Source: Novosphingobium sp. KA1
GTDB taxonomy: Bacteria; Pseudomonadota; Alphaproteobacteria; Sphingomonadales; Sphingomonadaceae
NCBI RefSeq assembly: GCF_017309955.1
Contig: NZ_CP021248.1
Coordinates: forward strand, 1-64,000
Reading direction: 5' to 3'
Length of the DNA stretch: 64,000 bases
Shown: piece by piece, positions 8,036 through 16,647 of the stretch
Position numbering within the stretch: position 1 is the stretch's first letter
Layout of the letters: each line of letters starts with the position of its first letter
Notes under the pieces: model-generated
Database searches by the model: none
Seen by the model: only the letters and a program-made list of their open reading frames with translations
Told to the model about the DNA's origin: nothing
Translations under genes and position numbers: made by a program

Positions 8036-8974
8036 CTAATAGCCGAGCGGCTTGACTTCGCGAATGAGTTCGATGAGGAGCCGCAGCCCCGCTGGTACCT
8101 GGCGCCGGCTCGAGTAATAGATGTGATAGCCCGGCCCCATGCAGGACCAGTATTCCAGCACGAGGCGAAGCTCGCCCCGCTGGAGATAGGGCTGGAAAAT
8201 GGCCTCGTTTCCATACATGAGGCCGGTACCGGCAAGCGCCAGGGGCATCATGGCTCGCCCGCCTCGCACCGTGATGCGGTTGGGAACGGCGATGGCCATG
8301 TCGCCGTCGGGGCCTGCAAATTCCCAGTGGTAGACGCGGTCGTCGCCCAGCCTGAAGCCGAGGCAGCGATGCTCGCGCAGGTCTTCGGGTTTTTCGGGCG
8401 TGCCATAACGCTCCAGATAGGCAGGCGCGGCCGCGACGCACCAATGCAGGTCTTGCGAGAGGCGCTGCGCGATCATGTCTTCCGGAACGGTGCCGCCGTG
8501 ACGTATGCCCGCATCGAAGCCTTCCCCGACGATGTCGACCATCCTGTCGGATGCGACGATGTCGATCTCCATGTCGGGATAGCGTTCGAGGAACAACGGC
8601 ATGACCGGTGCCAGCAGCAGTTCCGCCGCATCGCCGATCACGTTGAGCCGAATGCGCCCGGCCGGGGCATCCCGGAAACGATTGAGGGCTTCGGCAGCGG
8701 TTTCGATCATGTCGAACGGTTGCGCGATGACCGAACGGAGTTCCTCGCCCGCAGACGTCAGCGTCACGCTGCGGTTGGTGCGATTGACCAGTCGCACGCC
8801 GAGGCGACCTTCCAGGCCCTTGAGCGCGTGGCTCAGCGCCGAGGCGGTGATGCCGAGTTCAAGACCGGCGAGGCGAAAGTTTCGATGCCGTGCAATGGCG
8901 AGGAAGTAGGAGAAATCGGCAAGATCGGTGCGGTTCAACGGCATCGCGGCATCATGTTCGATCCGCGCGATCAT
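8036..8974 (-). CDS. LysR-family transcriptional regulator
   Basis: LysR-type regulator of 312 residues. The N-terminal winged HTH spans about residues 15-75 (FLAIARHRNFRLAGLELGITASALSHALKGLEGRLGVRLVNRT). The C-terminal periplasmic-binding-like effector domain has the usual PAGRIRLNV, MEIDIVASDRMVDIVGEGFDAGIRHG and WEFAGPDGD signatures of the large aromatic/efflux-regulating branch. The ATG at 8974 has a GGAG 5 bases upstream; a second ATG at 8944 is possible. It lies 90 bp downstream of and co-directional with the MFS gene, so it could regulate that transporter or the divergent hydrolase. The ligand is unknown. Confidence 0.9.
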   Translation of the reverse strand: MIARIEHDAAMPLNRTDLADFSYFLAIARHRNFRLAGLELGITASALSHALKGLEGRLGVRLVNRTNRSVTLTSAGEELRSVIAQPFDMIETAAEALNRFRDAPAGRIRLNVIGDAAELLLAPVMPLFLERYPDMEIDIVASDRMVDIVGEGFDAGIRHGGTVPEDMIAQRLSQDLHWCVAAAPAYLERYGTPEKPEDLREHRCLGFRLGDDRVYHWEFAGPDGDMAIAVPNRITVRGGRAMMPLALAGTGLMYGNEAIFQPYLQRGELRLVLEYWSCMGPGYHIYYSSRRQVPAGLRLLIELIREVKPLGY

Positions 8975-9064
8975 CGCAACTCCGGCGTCCGGACAAGTGG
9001 GGGCAAGTCCGGGCGGAGCCCTCCCGTTTGGTCCGGCCCGGCCCAGAAAGCCGGGCGATACCGG

Positions 9065-10294
9065 TCAGGCTCCAAGCCTCCGGGCCAGCGCGAAGGCGGC
9101 CAGTGTGGCAGCGACGAGCAGCCCTGCACTGGTGAGGAATTCGACCCGGGCGCCAGCCATGTCGAAAACGACGCCGCCCAGCGTAGCGCCTAGGGTAATG
9201 GCAAGCTGGACGATCGCGACCATCAAGCCGCCGCCGGCCTCCGCCTCGTCAGGCACCGTGCGCGCGAGCCAGGTCCACCATGCCACGGGTGCCGCCGTAC
9301 TTGCAAAGCCCCAGATGGCCAGGAGGATCGCCGTTATCGGGAGCGAGGCGCCGAACGCGGCGAGCAGGATGGCGGCGGCAGCCATGGCCGCAGGAAGAAC
9401 GCCGAGCGTCAGGAACAGCACCTGCACCTGTCCTTGCGGTTGCACTTGCCCGAGTACGCGGCCGATGACGATCGTGCCCATAAACCCCGATACTCCGATG
9501 ATCAGCAGCATCAGCGAGAGCATCGACACGCCGATCTGCGTGATCTGCTCGAGGAAGGGCCGCAGGTAGGTGAACAGCGCGAATTGACCCGCAAAAAGCA
9601 GGGCTACGGTGAGCAGGCCGAATACCAGCGGCGGGCGGCGGAGCAGGCCCAGCATGGCACTCTCGTTGCGCGCCCTTTCGCCGGGCAAGGGAGGCAGGCT
9701 GGCGACCTGCCAGACGATGGCCAGAACCGCGGTCGGGACGATGCAGAAAAACGTGCCGCGCCAACCGATCAGGCCGCCCATGAAGCTGCCGATCGGTGCC
9801 GCGAGTGTGGAAGCCAGGGCGTTACCGCCGTTGATGATGGCAAGGGCCTTGGGCACGTCCTGCGCTGGAACCAGTCGCATTGCGATCGCGGCGGACATCG
9901 ACCAGAAACCGCCGATCGCGATACCGAGAATGGCGCGGCCGACCATCAGTACCGGATAGCCTGGTGCAAAGGCGACCATGGTGCCGGAAACGACCAGCAT
10001 GGCGATAAGCGCAAGCAGCACCCGGCGCCGGTCCGCTCGGCCGAGCAGCGCCGATATCGTCAGGCTGGCAATGACCGCGAACAGTCCCGATATGGCGATG
10101 GCCTGGCCCGCCTGTCCCTCGGTGAGGGCAAGCGTTGCGGCAATCGGGCTGAGCAGGCTGACTGGCAGGAATTCCGATGCGACCAGCACGAAGCTGCACA
10201 GCGCCATCGCGTAGACGGCGCTCCATCTGGCCGGAGCGTGGGTGGCAGGATTGCTGCCGGACGTCGCCGTTTGGACGGTGTTGAAGCTGGCCAT
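9065..10294 (-). CDS. MFS transporter (AraJ/YdhP-like drug or sugar efflux type)
   Basis: Major facilitator of 409 residues with 12 predicted membrane segments. The motif-A loop is present as SALLGRADRRRVLL between TM2 and TM3, and the TM4 region reads GRAILGIAIGGFWSMSAAIAMRLVP, characteristic of the AraJ/YdhP/NepI group of proton-driven exporters. The ATG at 10294 has GGAGAG 3 bases upstream. The longer open frame up to 10489 is proline-rich and unlikely to be coding. It precedes the lysR gene in the same direction and diverges from the exported hydrolase. Substrate cannot be told from the sequence. Confidence 0.88.
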   Translation of the reverse strand: MASFNTVQTATSGSNPATHAPARWSAVYAMALCSFVLVASEFLPVSLLSPIAATLALTEGQAGQAIAISGLFAVIASLTISALLGRADRRRVLLALIAMLVVSGTMVAFAPGYPVLMVGRAILGIAIGGFWSMSAAIAMRLVPAQDVPKALAIINGGNALASTLAAPIGSFMGGLIGWRGTFFCIVPTAVLAIVWQVASLPPLPGERARNESAMLGLLRRPPLVFGLLTVALLFAGQFALFTYLRPFLEQITQIGVSMLSLMLLIIGVSGFMGTIVIGRVLGQVQPQGQVQVLFLTLGVLPAAMAAAAILLAAFGASLPITAILLAIWGFASTAAPVAWWTWLARTVPDEAEAGGGLMVAIVQLAITLGATLGGVVFDMAGARVEFLTSAGLLVAATLAAFALARRLGA

Positions 10295-10655
10295 GGGCTC
10301 TCCGATGTCTGGTGTGGGCGGCGCACCTGTCGGCCTTGGTGCGAACCAAGGGGCCAAAACCGGAGAATCTGCCGGGCAGGGCGTGCGTGGCAGCGGAGCG
10401 GGGGGCCTCGGTGCCGCGCCGGGAATTATGCGGTCGCCGCGGCTGGGACAATCGGGCCTGTGTTTGATGAGGTAATGAGTAAAGCTCATCGTTTGGGTGT
10501 TTCGATGCTTTTGGGACCGGCTATATCTGACTGCAGCGTTGAGATTCCCTCATTGCTCCATCAAGTCCCCCCAGTCTGTTGGTGATGCTGCCGGGGCGCT
10601 ATTTCCCTTGGCACCGGTCGTTCCGCCGGGGTCAAGCGACACCAAGGCACCCTAG
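10295..10655. other. Divergent promoter region with hairpin
   Basis: Shared 361-bp upstream region of the MFS gene (minus) and the hydrolase gene (plus). It contains CCTTGGT-GCGA-ACCAAGG (10334-10351), a perfect 7-bp inverted repeat 40 bp upstream of the MFS start. A shorter ATGAG/CTCAT repeat lies near 10476-10490. Either could be an operator for the nearby LysR protein, though the first could equally be an mRNA hairpin. Confidence 0.45.
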
Positions 10656-11705
10656 ATGCAACGCAGAAACGCCGTGAAGCTCAGCGGTGCCGCCGTGCTG
10701 GCCCTTGCGGCGGGCACGGTTCTTCCCGTTCTTCCAGCAAAGGCCCAGACCATGTCCAACCTATGGGACAAGACCTTCCCCCAAAGCACCAGGGTTGACC
10801 ACCAGAAGCTCCGCTTCCCCAATCGCTATGGCATCACTCTCAGCGGTGACCTCTACCTTCCCCGGGATCGCGCGGGCGAGCCGCTCGCCGCCATCGTGGT
10901 GTGTGGACCGTTCGGGGCGGTCAAGGAGCAGGCGTCCGGTCTCTATGCGCAGATCATGGCCGAGCGCGGCTTTGTCGCGCTGGCATTCGATCCCTCGTTT
11001 ACCGGCGAGAGTGGCGGCGAGCCGCGCAACCTCGCCTCGCCCGATATCAATACCGAGGACTTCAGCGCCGCGGTCGATGCGGTCGGCCTGCTGCCGTTCG
11101 TCGACCGGGAGCGGATCGGCATGATCGGTATCTGCGGATGGGGCGGCATGGCGCTCAATGCCGCGGCTGCCGACAAGCGCGTCCGGGCAGTTGCCGCCAG
11201 CACGATGTACGACATGGGCCGGGTCATGTCGAAGGGGTACAATGACAGCGTCACGCCCGAACAGCGCCGGCAGACGCTGGAGCAACTTGGCCGGCAGCGT
11301 TGGGAGGATGCCCAGCGCGGCGCGCCTGCCCATGGCCCGGTCTCGCTCGAACTGAAGGGCGGCGAGCCGCAGTTCGTGGTCGACTATGCCGAATACTACA
11401 AGACCCAGCGCGGTTTCCATCCGCGCGCGATCAATTCGAACGCGTCCTGGACGCTGACGACGCCGCTGTCGTTCATGAACATGCCGCTGCTTTCCTATAT
11501 CCAGGACATCTCGCCGCGACCGATGCTGCTGATCCACGGCGAAAAGGCCCACTCGCGCTATTTCAGCGAGACGGCTTATGCTGCCGCTGCGCAGCCCAAG
11601 GAATTGCTGATCGTGCCCGGGGCCAGCCACACCGATCTCTACGACCAGGTGGATGTGATCCCCTTCGACAAGCTGGAGGCGTTTTTCCGCCGGCACCTCG
11701 CCTGA
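10656..11705 (+). CDS. Tat-exported alpha/beta hydrolase (YcjY/dienelactone-hydrolase-like)
   Basis: An alpha/beta hydrolase of 349 residues. The N-terminus QRRNAVKLSGAAVLALAAG, ending at an AKA cleavage-like site, is a probable twin-arginine signal, so the enzyme should act in the periplasm. The GESGGEPRNL and NTEDFSAAVD segments match the YcjY-like branch. The nucleophile elbow reads GICGWGG: cysteine occupies the nucleophile position as in dienelactone hydrolases, and the following small residue is replaced by tryptophan. A C-terminal GASHTDLYD supplies the histidine. It diverges from the MFS exporter and ends 9 bp before the convergent rtcA stop. Substrate is unknown. Confidence 0.82.
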   Translation: MQRRNAVKLSGAAVLALAAGTVLPVLPAKAQTMSNLWDKTFPQSTRVDHQKLRFPNRYGITLSGDLYLPRDRAGEPLAAIVVCGPFGAVKEQASGLYAQIMAERGFVALAFDPSFTGESGGEPRNLASPDINTEDFSAAVDAVGLLPFVDRERIGMIGICGWGGMALNAAAADKRVRAVAASTMYDMGRVMSKGYNDSVTPEQRRQTLEQLGRQRWEDAQRGAPAHGPVSLELKGGEPQFVVDYAEYYKTQRGFHPRAINSNASWTLTTPLSFMNMPLLSYIQDISPRPMLLIHGEKAHSRYFSETAYAAAAQPKELLIVPGASHTDLYDQVDVIPFDKLEAFFRRHLA

Positions 11706-11714
11706 AGGGGCGCT

Positions 11715-12740
11715 TCAGCCGCATCCGGCAAAGGCGACGAGATGCCGCCCGCAGGGCTCCTGGCGCAGTGCGATCGGCCGGCCGAGGAAACGCTCGGCCA
11801 GTGCGATGGCGGTCAGCAGATGGCCGCTCGGCTTCACCGTGGTGAAGGAGCCGCTGCCGGCCAGCGCAAAGGGCAGCACCAGCTGGTCGGCCAGATAGGG
11901 CCCGGCAAAGGCGCTTGAAGAGAGGTACCCCTTCAGGCGCCCCGCTGCCACCCGCGCGACCCGTTCGGCCGGTACGCCCAACTGGCCGAAGCCGCTGGCC
12001 AACTCGGTTACCGCGTCCTTGCGGGCCGCGATCATCAGGATGACGCCGGGGCCCTGGTCGGCGGGAAGTTCGCGCAGGACAAAGGCCTCGTCGGGCCATT
12101 CGGCCAGTTCCTTGCGGGCACGCGCGATCATGCGCTCGGCGATGTCGCGCGGGAGTCCGGCAAACAGGACTTGCGCGGTGCCGCCATCGAACGCGCCGCC
12201 ATCGTGCAGATCTAGCGGCTGCAAGGGCGCCGGGGTGATGTCCACCTCGATCCGTCCGCCGCCGCGCGGGTAGAAACCGTGGCGCACGAGCCGCGCTTCC
12301 ACTTTCGGGCCCATGCGGTTGACGACCGGCAGGAAAGTGCGCTCGATGAAGTCGAACGGCGGCGCCAGCATGGCGTGCGTGCCGCCCTCCAGCACCAGGC
12401 GGGAAGGGGCATCGGCCAGCGCCAGCGGCATCAGCACCGTCTGCAGGACGAGGCCCGTGCTGCCGGCGGTGCCGATGGCGAAGTGGTACTCGCCGGGTCG
12501 CACCGTGCCGGGGTGGAATTCGAGTGTGTGCGAACCCACTTGGGCGCCGGTCACCTCCGCCCCGCCGATCCGCGCCGCCGCTTCCACGGCGGTGACGTGC
12601 TGGCGCATGAGGCCGGGTTTCGAACGCTGGCCGCGCACATGGATAATGCGGAAAGGCTTGCCGGTGACCAGCGAGAGCGCGCAGGAATTGCGCACCACCT
12701 GCCCGCCGCCTTCACCGTCCGAACCGTCGATCTCGATCAT
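11715..12740 (-). CDS. rtcA: RNA 3'-terminal phosphate cyclase
   Basis: Converts RNA 3'-phosphate (or 2'-phosphate) ends to 2',3'-cyclic phosphates using ATP, via a histidine-AMP intermediate. The 341 residues match the family length. The N-terminus IDGSDGEGGGQVVRNSCALS is the family signature, and the catalytic histidine is in KPSGHLLTAIA (about residue 307). The start ATG at 12740 overlaps the stop of the preceding small gene as ATGA, so translation is coupled. It is the last gene of the rtcB-unknown-rtcA operon and converges with the hydrolase gene. The product should be a substrate for the RtcB ligase encoded upstream. Confidence 0.96.
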   Translation of the reverse strand: MIEIDGSDGEGGGQVVRNSCALSLVTGKPFRIIHVRGQRSKPGLMRQHVTAVEAAARIGGAEVTGAQVGSHTLEFHPGTVRPGEYHFAIGTAGSTGLVLQTVLMPLALADAPSRLVLEGGTHAMLAPPFDFIERTFLPVVNRMGPKVEARLVRHGFYPRGGGRIEVDITPAPLQPLDLHDGGAFDGGTAQVLFAGLPRDIAERMIARARKELAEWPDEAFVLRELPADQGPGVILMIAARKDAVTELASGFGQLGVPAERVARVAAGRLKGYLSSSAFAGPYLADQLVLPFALAGSGSFTTVKPSGHLLTAIALAERFLGRPIALRQEPCGRHLVAFAGCG

Positions 12741-13225
12741 GTCGTCCTCTCGTCGTGCGTCTTTGCAGGGTTGGCCCTTGGCATCCACCAGAACCACCAC
12801 GGATCGGCTTTCCTGTCGTCGGACGGCTTCATGCCGAAGTCGCCGTCACCGATCTCGACCGATGCGAGGGCAGCGCCGAATTTGCGGAGCATCGGTCCGC
12901 CTGCTGTCATCGTCAGGCGATCGCCTTCCACCCCGAGGCGAAGCTCCGTCGCCTCGGGGTGGTACTCGATACGCAGGCGCGAATGTTGGCGGTCGATCGG
13001 ACCGAGAAACCCCGGCACTTCATGAACGGCCTGTGTGACTCGCGCCAGCTCCACGGTGCGGTGGCACGGAGCACCGCCGACCATGCGATCGACCAGATTG
13101 CGCATGGAGCGGCATCCCGCCGGATCACCGGTGAAATGCCATCCCCGATAAGCTTGCCGAGGCTGGCGATAGCGCCACACGAACAGTTGGCCCTGCTGCC
13201 TCCACTCGCTCACGAAATCGCGCAT
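12737..13225 (-). CDS. Uncharacterised protein between rtcB and rtcA
   Basis: A 162-residue soluble protein I cannot assign to a family. The ATG at 13225 has GGAGGACAAG directly upstream. The protein starts MRDFVSEWRQQGQLFVWRYR and contains WHFTGDPAGCRSMRNLVDRM, several aromatic/basic clusters and a tryptophan-rich end (DPWWFWWMPRAN). It begins 35 bp after the rtcB stop and shares 4 bases with the rtcA start, so all three genes are almost certainly one operon under RtcR control. Position suggests a role in RNA end repair or in substrate recognition; this is inference only. Confidence 0.8.
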   Translation of the reverse strand: MRDFVSEWRQQGQLFVWRYRQPRQAYRGWHFTGDPAGCRSMRNLVDRMVGGAPCHRTVELARVTQAVHEVPGFLGPIDRQHSRLRIEYHPEATELRLGVEGDRLTMTAGGPMLRKFGAALASVEIGDGDFGMKPSDDRKADPWWFWWMPRANPAKTHDERTT

Positions 13226-13260
13226 CTTGTCCTCCGGGGCGATGGTCTGCGTGAAGGGGA

Positions 13261-14487
13261 TCACCCCTTCACGCAAACCACCTGTTTTAAGGTGTGGACG
13301 ATCTCGACGAGGTCGGCCTGGGCCGCCATCACCGCCTCGATCGGCTTGTAGGCGCGCGGCGTCTCGTCGATGACGCCTTCGTCCTTGCGGCATTCGACGC
13401 CCGCCGTATCGGCCACATGCTCTTCCAGCGAGACGAGCTTCTTGGCCTGCGTGCGGCTCATCACCCGGCCGGCCCCGTGCGAGCAGCTGTCAAAGCTCTC
13501 CGGGTTGCCGAGCCCGCGCACGATGAACGATTTCGCGCCCATCGAACCCGGGATGATGCCCATGGCGCCCTTCGCCGCGCGCACCGCGCCCTTGCGGGTG
13601 ACGAGCACGTTCTCGCCGAAGTGGTTCTCGCGGGTCACGTAGTTGTGATGGCAGTTCACCGCTTCCAGTTCGGCCTCGAAGGGCTTGGCGATCCGGCCGC
13701 GCAGGGCCGCGATCACGTTGGCCATCATCATCCGCCGGTTGAGCGCGGCGAAGTCCTGCGCCCAGCCCACCGCCTCGACGTAGTCGTCGAAGTGATCGGT
13801 CCCTTCCGGGAAGTAGGCGAGGTCCTCGTCCGGCAGGTTGATGTGCCATTTGCGCATGTCCTGCTTGGCCAGCTCGATGAAGAACGTGCCGATGGCGTTG
13901 CCGACCCCGCGCGAGCCGGAGTGCAGCATGATCCAGACCCGCGCCTCCTCGTCGAGGCACAGCTCGATGAAGTGGTTGCCCGTCCCCAGCGTGCCCAGGT
14001 GTGTGAGGTTGTTGGTGTTCTTCAGGCGCGGGTGCTTGTCGCACAGGCGCTCGAAACGCACGGCAAGCGTCGCCCAGGCCTCGACGATGGCGGGCGGCGG
14101 CGCGCCCCACGATCCGTGGTCGCGCTGGCCGCGTCCCACCGAGCGCCCGTGCGGCACCGCCTGCTCGATGGCGGAGCGGAGCCCTTCGAGGCTGTCGGGC
14201 AGGTCGTGCGCCATCAGCGAGGTGCGTGCCGCCATCATGCCGCAGCCGATGTCGACACCGACCGCCGCCGGGATCACTGCGCCCTTGGTCGGGATCACCG
14301 AGCCGACAGTGGCGCCGATGCCGACATGCACGTCGGGCATGCCCGCCACATGGCGGAAGATGAACGGCATCCTTGCCGCGCGGGCGAGTTGCTCTTGCGC
14401 CTTCTCGTCCACGGGTACGCCGCGGGTCCACATCTTGATGGGCACGCCGCCTTCGACCTGCCGGAATTCGAAACTGGTGTCGGTCAT
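13261..14487 (-). CDS. rtcB: RNA-splicing ligase RtcB
   Basis: GTP/Mn2+-dependent ligase joining 2',3'-cyclic-phosphate or 3'-phosphate RNA ends to 5'-OH ends. The protein has 408 residues. Metal and catalytic motifs are intact: HVGIGATVGSVIP, GVDIGCGMMAART (metal-binding Cys), GTLGTGNHFIEL, HSGSRGVG, CHHNYV, and the guanylylated histidine region SFDSCSHGAGRVMSR. The ATG at 14487 follows AAGGAGATCGGCG; the frame runs on upstream to 14691 but that extension is not protein-like. It is the first gene of the operon, with a sigma54 promoter about 270 bp upstream and a structured leader between. Confidence 0.97.
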   Translation of the reverse strand: MTDTSFEFRQVEGGVPIKMWTRGVPVDEKAQEQLARAARMPFIFRHVAGMPDVHVGIGATVGSVIPTKGAVIPAAVGVDIGCGMMAARTSLMAHDLPDSLEGLRSAIEQAVPHGRSVGRGQRDHGSWGAPPPAIVEAWATLAVRFERLCDKHPRLKNTNNLTHLGTLGTGNHFIELCLDEEARVWIMLHSGSRGVGNAIGTFFIELAKQDMRKWHINLPDEDLAYFPEGTDHFDDYVEAVGWAQDFAALNRRMMMANVIAALRGRIAKPFEAELEAVNCHHNYVTRENHFGENVLVTRKGAVRAAKGAMGIIPGSMGAKSFIVRGLGNPESFDSCSHGAGRVMSRTQAKKLVSLEEHVADTAGVECRKDEGVIDETPRAYKPIEAVMAAQADLVEIVHTLKQVVCVKG

Positions 14488-14756
14488 CGCCGATCTCCTT
14501 GAAAATACGTCATAGATGCTGGCGACGAGGTTTGGCGAGACACCCTGAATGCTCAGGGGCGGGGCGAACCCGCATCTCCCTTCGGGCCTTGCGGGCCTGC
14601 GCGGCAGGAACCGCGATGCGGTGCCGGCGAAAAGGCGCTTCACGGCCATGGCGAAAATCCTTCGTCCGGGGAGTGGAGGCGGCCGGCCCATTCCGGCCGC
14701 CCCGCTTTCCCGTTTCCTGCTGCCGGGCTGTTCGACAAACCCGACGAGGATGGAAT
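14488..14756 (-). other. Long structured 5' leader of the rtc operon
   Basis: About 260 nt lie between the sigma54 promoter and rtcB. Read on the minus strand they contain GCGGCCGG/CCGGCCGC with a 6-base loop (around 14679-14701). Further on come GCGGG-TTCGC-CCCGC and then CCCTGA-GCAT-TCAGGG as tandem hairpins (about 14543-14575). No T tract follows them, so they are not simple terminators. rtc operons in other bacteria can carry small structured or tRNA-like RNAs in this position. Whether a discrete RNA is made here is not visible from the sequence. Confidence 0.5.
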
Positions 14757-14772
14757 TGCAGGAGGCGTGCCA
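14757..14772 (-). promoter_or_regulatory. Sigma54 promoter of the rtc operon
   Basis: On the minus strand TGGCACG-CCTC-CTGCA matches the -24/-12 consensus TGGCACG-N4-TTGCA with one difference. It lies between rtcB and the divergent rtcR gene, whose product is a sigma54 activator. RtcR sites should lie further out, between here and 14918. Confidence 0.85.
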
Positions 14773-14918
14773 AATGCCCGGAGGGTTCCGCGAAAAAACT
14801 CAAAAACCTCGGAATTTCGCGGATTTCGAGCGGGAATCCATCCGGTTCGGCCACGATCGTTGCCGACGCCGGTCCCGCGATTTGTATATGTTTATATAAG
14901 CGGATATATGATCGTATC

Positions 14919-16505
14919 ATGAAGTCGCTTACCGTCATCGGGTTTCTCGGATCCACCCTGGATGCCGCCAAGTTCGGCCCGTCGCGCTGGATGAAGTGGC
15001 GCCCATCGGTCGCGCTGACGATGCACGAGGACTTGCGGGTCGATCGTCTGGTCATGATCCATGGCAGTGCCCACCGCCGGCTGGCCGAATACGTCACCGC
15101 CGATATCGCCGATGTCTCGCCGGAAACCACGGTGGAGCGCCACGTCATCGATTTCGCCGATGCCTGGGATTTCGAGGAAGTCTACGGCAAGCTGCTGGAT
15201 TTCACCCGTACCCTGCCGCTCGACCCCGATGCCGAGGATGTGCTGGTCCACATCACCACCGGCACCCATGTCGCCCAGATCTGCCTGTTCCTGCTGACCG
15301 AGGCACATTACCTGCCGGGTCGCCTCCTGCAGACCCAGCCCAGCCGCAAGACCGACGGGACCGCGCCGGGCACCTGGTCGATCATCGATCTCGACCTGTC
15401 GCGCTACGATTCCATCGCCACGCGCTTTGCCGAGGATCGCGCGACCGGCACCTCGTTCCTGAAATCCGGGATCGAGACACGCAATGGCGCCTTCAATGCG
15501 ATGATCGACGAGATCGAGCAGGTCGCCTCGCGCACCCGCGCGCCGATCCTGCTGATGGGGCCGACCGGGGCGGGCAAGAGCCAGCTGGCGCGCCGCATCC
15601 ACGATCTCAAGAAAGTGAAGCGGCAGGTCGCCGGGCCGTTCGTCGAGGTCAACTGCGCCACCTTGCGCGGCGACAGCGCGATGTCGGCGCTGTTCGGCCA
15701 CCGCAAGGGCGCCTTCACCGGCGCCGCCTCGGACCGCGCGGGCCTGCTGCGCGGTGCCGACAAGGGCATCCTGTTCCTCGACGAGATCGGCGAACTCGGC
15801 CTCGACGAGCAGGCGATGATCCTGCGGGCGATCGAGGACAAGCGGTTCCTGCCGGTCGGTGCCGACAGTGAGGTGGCGAGCGATTTCCAGCTGATCGCGG
15901 GCACCAACCGCGATCTTGCCCGCAGCGTTGCGGAAGGCACGTTCCGCGAGGATCTGTTCGCCCGCCTCAACTTGTGGACCTTCGCGCTGCCCGGCCTTGC
16001 CCAGCGGCGCGAGGACATCGAGCCCAACCTCGACTACGAGCTTGACCGCTACGCCGAGCGCGAGGGGGAGCGTGTCTCCTTCAACAAGGAGGCGCGCGCC
16101 CGCTTCCTTGCCTTTGCCGTATCCCCGGCAGCGCCGTGGAACGGCAATTTCCGCGATCTTGCCGCCAGTGTGACCCGCATGGCGACGTTTGCGCCCAAGG
16201 GGCGGATCGACGTGGCGACGGTGGACGGCGAAGTCGCGCGGCTGGCGCGGCTGTGGTCCGGGGGCCCGGCCGGCGATGATGGGCTGGCGGCGGTGCTCGA
16301 TCCGTCGCAACTGGCCGCGATCGATCCGTTCGACCGGGTCCAGCTGGCCTATGTCGTGGCGGTATGCCGTGAGAGCTCTTCGCTTTCCGGCGCCGGGCGG
16401 CGCCTTTTCGCCGCCTCGCGCGAACGCCGCGCCAGCACCAACGACGCCGACCGCCTGCGCAAGTATCTGGCGCGGTTCGACCTGGACTTCACCGGCTTGC
16501 GCTGA
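14919..16505 (+). CDS. rtcR: Sigma54-dependent activator of RNA repair, CARF domain
   Basis: RtcR, 528 residues. The N-terminal RtcR/CARF domain (about 1-180, starting MKSLTVIGFLGSTLDAAKFG, with the nucleotide-binding ITTGTH near 112) senses RNA-damage ligands in the studied enterobacterial homologues. The AAA+ domain has Walker A GPTGAGKS (about 213), the sigma54-contacting GAFTGA (about 264) and Walker B ILFLDEIGE (about 284). The ATG at 14919 is chosen because upstream in-frame codons cover the promoter region. It is divergent from rtcB, whose -24/-12 promoter it should activate. The A+T-rich bases just before the start probably hold its own sigma70-type promoter. Confidence 0.96.
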   Translation: MKSLTVIGFLGSTLDAAKFGPSRWMKWRPSVALTMHEDLRVDRLVMIHGSAHRRLAEYVTADIADVSPETTVERHVIDFADAWDFEEVYGKLLDFTRTLPLDPDAEDVLVHITTGTHVAQICLFLLTEAHYLPGRLLQTQPSRKTDGTAPGTWSIIDLDLSRYDSIATRFAEDRATGTSFLKSGIETRNGAFNAMIDEIEQVASRTRAPILLMGPTGAGKSQLARRIHDLKKVKRQVAGPFVEVNCATLRGDSAMSALFGHRKGAFTGAASDRAGLLRGADKGILFLDEIGELGLDEQAMILRAIEDKRFLPVGADSEVASDFQLIAGTNRDLARSVAEGTFREDLFARLNLWTFALPGLAQRREDIEPNLDYELDRYAEREGERVSFNKEARARFLAFAVSPAAPWNGNFRDLAASVTRMATFAPKGRIDVATVDGEVARLARLWSGGPAGDDGLAAVLDPSQLAAIDPFDRVQLAYVVAVCRESSSLSGAGRRLFAASRERRASTNDADRLRKYLARFDLDFTGLR

Positions 16506-16647
16506 TCCGTTCCCGGCGGGTGACACACGCGGTAGCTTGCAAAATGCGTTGGATGAAAACCGGGAGCGGCCGGTCCGGTGCAATCGGATCGGAAATTGCG
16601 CTAGAAGGGGGGCTCGCATAGTCGGGGCGCAGGTACGGGAACCCGGT

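Noticed and set aside
14488..14691. In-frame N-terminal extension of RtcB
   Set aside because: Translated leader with no family similarity; RtcB proteins begin near the 14487 start, which has a strong ribosome binding site.
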